A stretch of 64,000 nucleotides of DNA from the NCBI GenBank assembly GCA_946807835.1, contig OX327704.1:3782001-3846000 (forward strand), read 5' to 3'. The notes under the pieces were generated by a model. It saw only the letters and a list, made by a program, of their open reading frames with translations. It did no database searches and had not been told where the DNA came from. This stretch comes from Ailanthus altissimus (lineage: Eukaryota > Streptophyta > Magnoliopsida > Sapindales > Simaroubaceae). A program made the position numbers and the translations under genes. Shown here piece by piece: positions 59,974-64,000 of this stretch. Positions within the stretch are counted from its first letter, which is position 1, and every line of letters begins with the position of its first letter.

Positions 59974-61160
59974 TCAAGTGTTAGTTCATTATTATTCTAT
60001 TATTTTTACTTGTGCTAACATTCAATATTTCTTTTTAATGTGTTGGAAATATTTCCATTACATCTTTAACTAATTTAAATATTCTTTGTATGGATGAACT
60101 AGTAAAAATAGGGATGTTTTTCCTTTGTACCTAATTTAATTTGTTTCGTATTCTACAACAAAAGTGCAAAATGATTTCAGAAATATTTTTTATCATTTAA
60201 TTATTCTGCATATTTTAAATTAGAGCACCACTATTCATTTGAAATTAAAAGTTTGCAATTATTCGTTGGTGGTGTTTTGAGGGATGAAATTAGGGGTTGT
60301 TTTTAAGACTCATATGAGGCTATTTTAGAGGCTTTCTTATGGTTGTTTTGGGGCTATCTGAAGGTTGTTTGGGGGCTAGAATTGAACTATTATTGGTAGT
60401 GTTTGGGGCTGAAATGAGGGTTGTTTTGAAGATTGAACTGAGGACTGCTTTTTAGGCTCGTATGGGGCTATTTTTTTTAGGGCTGTCTTACTGTTGTTTT
60501 AAGGCTATTTTAGGGCTAAAATTGGGCTATTTCTAGGGCTAATATGGGGATGTTTTATGCTTTTTTTCTCATAAATATATTCTATAAATGCTTCACCTTT
60601 CTTGTTACATATAAGTATGTTTTAACATTTGCATCTTTTATAAACTTTTATGTTATCTAATACAACAATTAACCATATCTTGTTTTGTTCTCTAACCTAG
60701 TTTGGATGTGATTTTTATTCTTGTTCTGTCATTGCAATATCTTATAAGTCAAGTATATTGTTCAAGTTTTTTTTTTTATATAAATTTACTGATGTATTTC
60801 TATTTACTTTGATAGAGGTGATCGTGGATTATTTTGCTCGAAGGCTACTAAGTTGTGAGTGGATTACTTCAACTCTTTTGATGGATTGTTAATTTGTGCA
60901 AGTTTATGTGGCGAATGTGTTTAACTAAACTTCAATATTAGGATATGTTGGACTAAGTTTAGGATGCTTGCTATAATTATGAAACTAAATTGAATATACT
61001 TTTGTGATATTTTGATTATAGTCATTATAAGATGATGTTTCATACTAGTTTACAATTTGGAATATATTTAAATATTATAAAATTCAAGTTTAAATATATA
61101 TTAAATATTCTAGTCTAATAATTATAATTTTAAATTATTAAAAAGTTAATTTAATTAAAT
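59974..61160. other. CACTA interior, right part
   Basis: No coding frame of note. 60270-60560 holds a degenerate G-rich repeat (see next entry). The remainder is AT-rich, T-rich on the plus strand. Confidence 0.5.
60270..60560. repeat. Degenerate GGGCTATTTT-type repeat
   Basis: Many imperfect copies of GGGCTATTTTAGGGCT, GGTTGTTTTGAGG and GGGCTAAAATTGGGCTATT. It is G-rich on the plus strand and almost C-poor apart from the GGGCT core, so the two strands are strongly asymmetric. Confidence 0.65.
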
Positions 61161-61179
61161 TACCATAAATGAGCACTAA

Positions 61180-61445
61180 ATATTATTGACACCATGGTAT
61201 CAATAATGTTTTGATACTATAGTGTCAGTGATTTTCTGATACCATGGTGTTAGAGATTCAATGATACCATGGTTTCAGAGATTTAGTGATACCATGGTAA
61301 CAAGAATTCTCTAATACCATGGTGTTAGTGATTCTTTGATATTGTGGTGTCGGCGATTTATTGATACCATGGTATTAGGGATTCACTGACACTATAAATA
61401 GTGTCAGTAATTTTCTGGCTCAACCAACACTAATACTATGAAGCA
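61180..61445. repeat. Right subterminal repeats of CACTA element
   Basis: About nine units of roughly 28 bp built on TGATACCATGGTRTYAGWGATT, most with the palindrome ATACCATGGTAT or a one-base variant. The last units include CACTGACACTATAAATAGTG. Mirrors 53125-53285. Confidence 0.88.
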
Positions 61446-61508
61446 GTGTCAATGAAACCCTTCACTGAAGCTAACTTAGCATTAATGAAGGCCATTTTTG
61501 TAGTAGTG

Positions 61509-61789
61509 AATGGACACAAATATTTATTTTTACAAATATTAAAATCAAAAGCCCTCTTTCGAAACCAGAAAAAAAAAGGGTTTCTTTAGGTATAAGGGTT
61601 TTACTTGCAAATTGATGTGTTTTCCTCCTCGATGAAAGAAGCCACTAAAGAATTTCAAATGTAGAAGCTCGCTTTGGTTTTTTGTGCTTTTGTTTCATGA
61701 CGTTGCAGTTTGCAGATCCTATAACACAAGAAGGCGATCTGTTCTCTTTCTCATCTGAGTGGGAAAAACAGTTATCCAATTACTAGATG
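61509..61789 (+). repeat. Duplicated block B, right end
   Basis: Matches 22431-22708 of block A (CTCTTTCGAAACCAG, GAAAGAAGCCACTAAAGAAT). It ends at the Athila-like LTR insertion point after AGATG. Confidence 0.88.
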
Positions 61790-62396
61790 TGATGCAATAT
61801 TTTCATATTTTCAAATCAAGTGCAAGTATACAATATCATAACAAGTAATTATTCTAAATTCATTCTCTTTATAGCTGCTTCAATTGTGCTCTAATCGCTT
61901 CATAAGACTTGTGTTATGTGTCTTTTGAGTGTTTTGTATGTTCTTTAAAGGCTGGGGATGAGTAACCTTTTATAGAGAATGATTTGAGATTGGAAACCTC
62001 AATTCTTGTCAAGTCAAGATTTGCATGATTGCTGGGCCAAAATTATGCTGTCGTTAGGGCATTGCGCCTTAGTGCTAGAATCACTAGAGCAGTAACTTAT
62101 TTTCGTTAGGGTGGTAACCAATTTTAACTGAGGCAAAAATTTGCGACTTGAACAGGTATTATTTCTAATTTTTTTTATTTCCATCATGGTCGCAGCGCTG
62201 GAACAAAAATCCTTATACTAAAGTGAAAATTCTAGATTTTGAGCTTTTTTGCATTCAAGTCCTTGGTTTTTGCTACAGTTTTGTTTTTAGTCCAAACCCT
62301 ATAAATGAATAATAATGCATATAAATAGCCATTTATTCTTATAAAATATTAAAATATAAAAAAATTAGAAAATAAATAACAAATATACCCTTATCA
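61790..62396 (-). mobile_element. 3' LTR of Athila-like Ty3/gypsy element
   Basis: The minus strand starts TGATAAGGGTATATTTGTTA at 62396 and ends ATATTGCATCA at 61790. Same family as 23140-24580 and 6222-6712, with a deletion of about 830 bp in its 3' part relative to the longest copy and a decayed GC-rich section (62030-62200). It is directly preceded on its strand by a G-rich polypurine tract, so this is a 3' LTR and the element body extends to the right. The flank inside block B is AGATG; the other copy of the duplication is outside the window. Confidence 0.85.
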
Positions 62397-62421
62397 AATT
62401 CCCCCGAACTTAAACACTTGC
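62397..62421 (-). other. Polypurine tract and leader to 3' LTR
   Basis: The minus strand reads AAGTTCGGGGGAATT directly before the LTR start TGATAAGG, after GAGAACAAGCAAGTG. A G-rich 'AAGTTTGGGGG' tract followed by a TGATA-type LTR is the usual junction in Athila-like gypsy elements. Confidence 0.75.
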
Positions 62422-64000
62422 TTGTTCTCAAGCAATAAAATTCTTAGAGAGCAAATCAAAAAGTATACCCGACTCAATAAAAAATATAGACTCAAAATAA
62501 AATGAAACATAACATGCTAGGTTAGTAAGATTATCAAAATGATTGTCTCAAAAGCTGTTTAAATAGCATAAATCTTAAGATAGATAAATATCTACTAATA
62601 ATTCTAATTATCTCTATTTAGTCCTTATTCTTCCTCAAAGATAATCACTATATGTGTGTGTATGTGCAAGTAGCAAGCAATAGCTAAAACCATACTTTGA
62701 TTTACTTTATACTTGAGTTTGTACATAAAAGATGATGTATTCGCATTTGATTTGTATAATAACATTTCCATTTAAATAGCTTTAACATAGAAAATAATAT
62801 GTTTAGGGATCTATTTAGGACTTTAGTTAACTTGTAACGTAAGGCTAGGGTCAAGGTGGGATAAAAAGATAAATAAATTGAAGTTTATTTCATACTATGA
62901 ACACTTAGATTGACTTATCTCTAACTCCAAACTTATTGTGTTCCCATCTTTGCAAAATAATTTCTCAATTTTCTAAAGCTAGAGGTATTTGTGGGAATTT
63001 TTTTTTAAGAATGCCCCCAAACTTAGATTAAAAACTACTACCCAAATTTATTTTCTTGTAGTATTATATACAACTACAACCCCTTTTTTTTTTTCAAGAA
63101 TATTTCTAAGTAAACTCATGGTTATAGTGTTATAGGTAATTTTTTGGATAAATAAAACTTAAGTCTTCGGCTTGTAATGTGGTTAAATAAAAAATTTCAA
63201 GCAGTCCAAAGATGGCTTAATGTCATTTTTTTATTTATGTGTTTCCTAAAATTTTATCTCAAATAGTAACTAAAGACAAGTTCTAGAATGTCAATCTTTA
63301 AGACCGTGGTGTACTCCCTAAAGCATAAGTATTTCTAAGTAATAGTTATAACTATTCATGCTTTTTATAAAGTGCTAAAAAATAGTAATTATAAATAAGG
63401 TCGAACATGTTCTTAAACTTAAATAATAAAAGTTTTTCTCTAGTATCTATCATTCCTTAGGGATTTGTGAAAATTTGTTCAACCATGTATTCTATTTCTT
63501 ATCATATACTAATAGAAAACAAAAATTACCCTCAAGATAACCACTTAATTTATGCTACAAAATAAACACAAAAAAGTGTTTTCCACCCCCAAACTTATTT
63601 TAGACATTATCCCCAATGTAAAAAAAAAAAAGAATTAAGGGTAAGAAAACTTCCCTGATAAGTAAAGTTTAAGCATTGCAGCGTTGTGTCTCTTGGTTGT
63701 GACTGGGGTTTCTTTTCCTCCCACTGCTTGTAATTGCTCGTACTGCTTCTTTGAATGTTTGTCTTGCTATTTTATTCCTAAAAAGAAAAGAAAAAAAAGT
63801 AACTAAAACTGAAATTAAGCAAACATAAAATAAAAATTAATTGGGGTACCTCTTAAGAAGTAATTGATTTAATATCGTCGGCTTAATAGATCTTCTTCTA
63901 CTCTTATGATGGATCAAAGGTACTAGTAAAAGCATATTTTCACATGATCTTATTGGCTCTCTTTCCTTTTAAATTCCATATCTTTGCAATTAAACTTTGG
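62422..64000 (-). mobile_element. Internal 3' region of Athila-like element, non-coding or decayed
   Basis: AT-rich sequence belonging to the element whose 3' LTR is at 61790-62396. No open frame or motif of gag-pol or env was seen in this 1.6 kb, consistent with the long 3' non-coding region or a decayed env-like frame of this type of element. A phrase similar to the PPT context (CCCCCAAACTTA) recurs at about 63016 and 63590. It continues past the window. Confidence 0.5.

Larger units (their letters stand above)
53103..61508. mobile_element. CACTA (En/Spm-like) DNA transposon, non-autonomous
   Basis: The left end CAATACTACAAAAATGGGCT (53103) and the right end, reverse complement CACTACTACAAAAATGGCCT (61508), are terminal inverted repeats with one change in the CACTA start. 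The 3-bp target duplication AAT is exact (53100-53102 and 61509-61511). Block A reads TCTCTTAATAGACAC across the same point, so the insertion is defined to the base. Both ends carry clusters of short subterminal repeats. The total is 8.4 kb, of which 2.8 kb is an L3 solo LTR; the rest (about 5.6 kb) contains no recognisable transposase. Terminal 5' G/C-rich exon-like sequence occurs at 53690-53900. Confidence 0.95.

Noticed and set aside
1..64000. tRNA, rRNA, CRISPR, operon or riboswitch features
   Set aside because: Nothing with the required secondary structure or repeat-spacer layout was seen; the window is plant nuclear transposon-rich DNA. Only a B-box-like piece near 43035 was found, without a convincing A box.

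Overview
The window looks like heterochromatic or intergenic DNA of a flowering plant, probably a eudicot. It is very AT-rich, is packed with nested plant-type transposable elements (Ty1/copia, Ty3/gypsy LTRs, CACTA, LINE ends, a gypsy-type 'transposase' gene relic), and shows no intact host gene, no tRNA or rRNA gene, and no prokaryotic feature. Every long open frame I could interpret is a decayed mobile-element gene or a chance frame inside a repeat.

Layout. 1-2610: degenerate AT-rich minisatellite running off the left edge. 2611-3200: unassigned, with a strong hairpin. 3201-11285: layered retrotransposon debris. A minus-strand copia element keeps the start of gag and a 5' LTR that is split by two solo LTRs from different families (6222-6712 and 7182-9376). 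11290-23139: first copies of a locally repeated 'R' unit (R1, R2), R1 being interrupted by a truncated copia element (12472-15498). R2 continues into duplicated block A. 23140-31649: a minus-strand gypsy-type transposase gene relic, cut by a solo LTR that itself carries a second, oppositely oriented LTR of the same family. 31650-34337: a 2.7 kb solo LTR. 34840-40075: gypsy-like LTR fragments around R3. 40680-61789: R4 and block B, the paralogue of block A, inflated by a nearly full-length decayed copia element (43649-48763) and a CACTA transposon (53103-61508) that contains another 2.8 kb solo LTR. 61790-64000: 3' LTR and internal end of a minus-strand Athila-like element that leaves the window.

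The strongest evidence is structural. Six LTR insertions show matched 5-bp target duplications (four exact, two with one mismatch), and a seventh shows a weaker possible pair. The CACTA element has an exact 3-bp duplication. Block A gives an uninterrupted empty-site version of the CACTA, copia and right-edge insertions seen in block B. Family names are based on recognised protein motifs or LTR/PPT/TIR signatures, not on a database search.

I did not find a new functional system. The most interesting items are the CpG-decaying minisatellite, a GC-rich sequence module that recurs in LTRs of apparently unrelated families, LTR-in-LTR nesting, the paralogous empty sites, and G-to-A-type decay of the copia genes.
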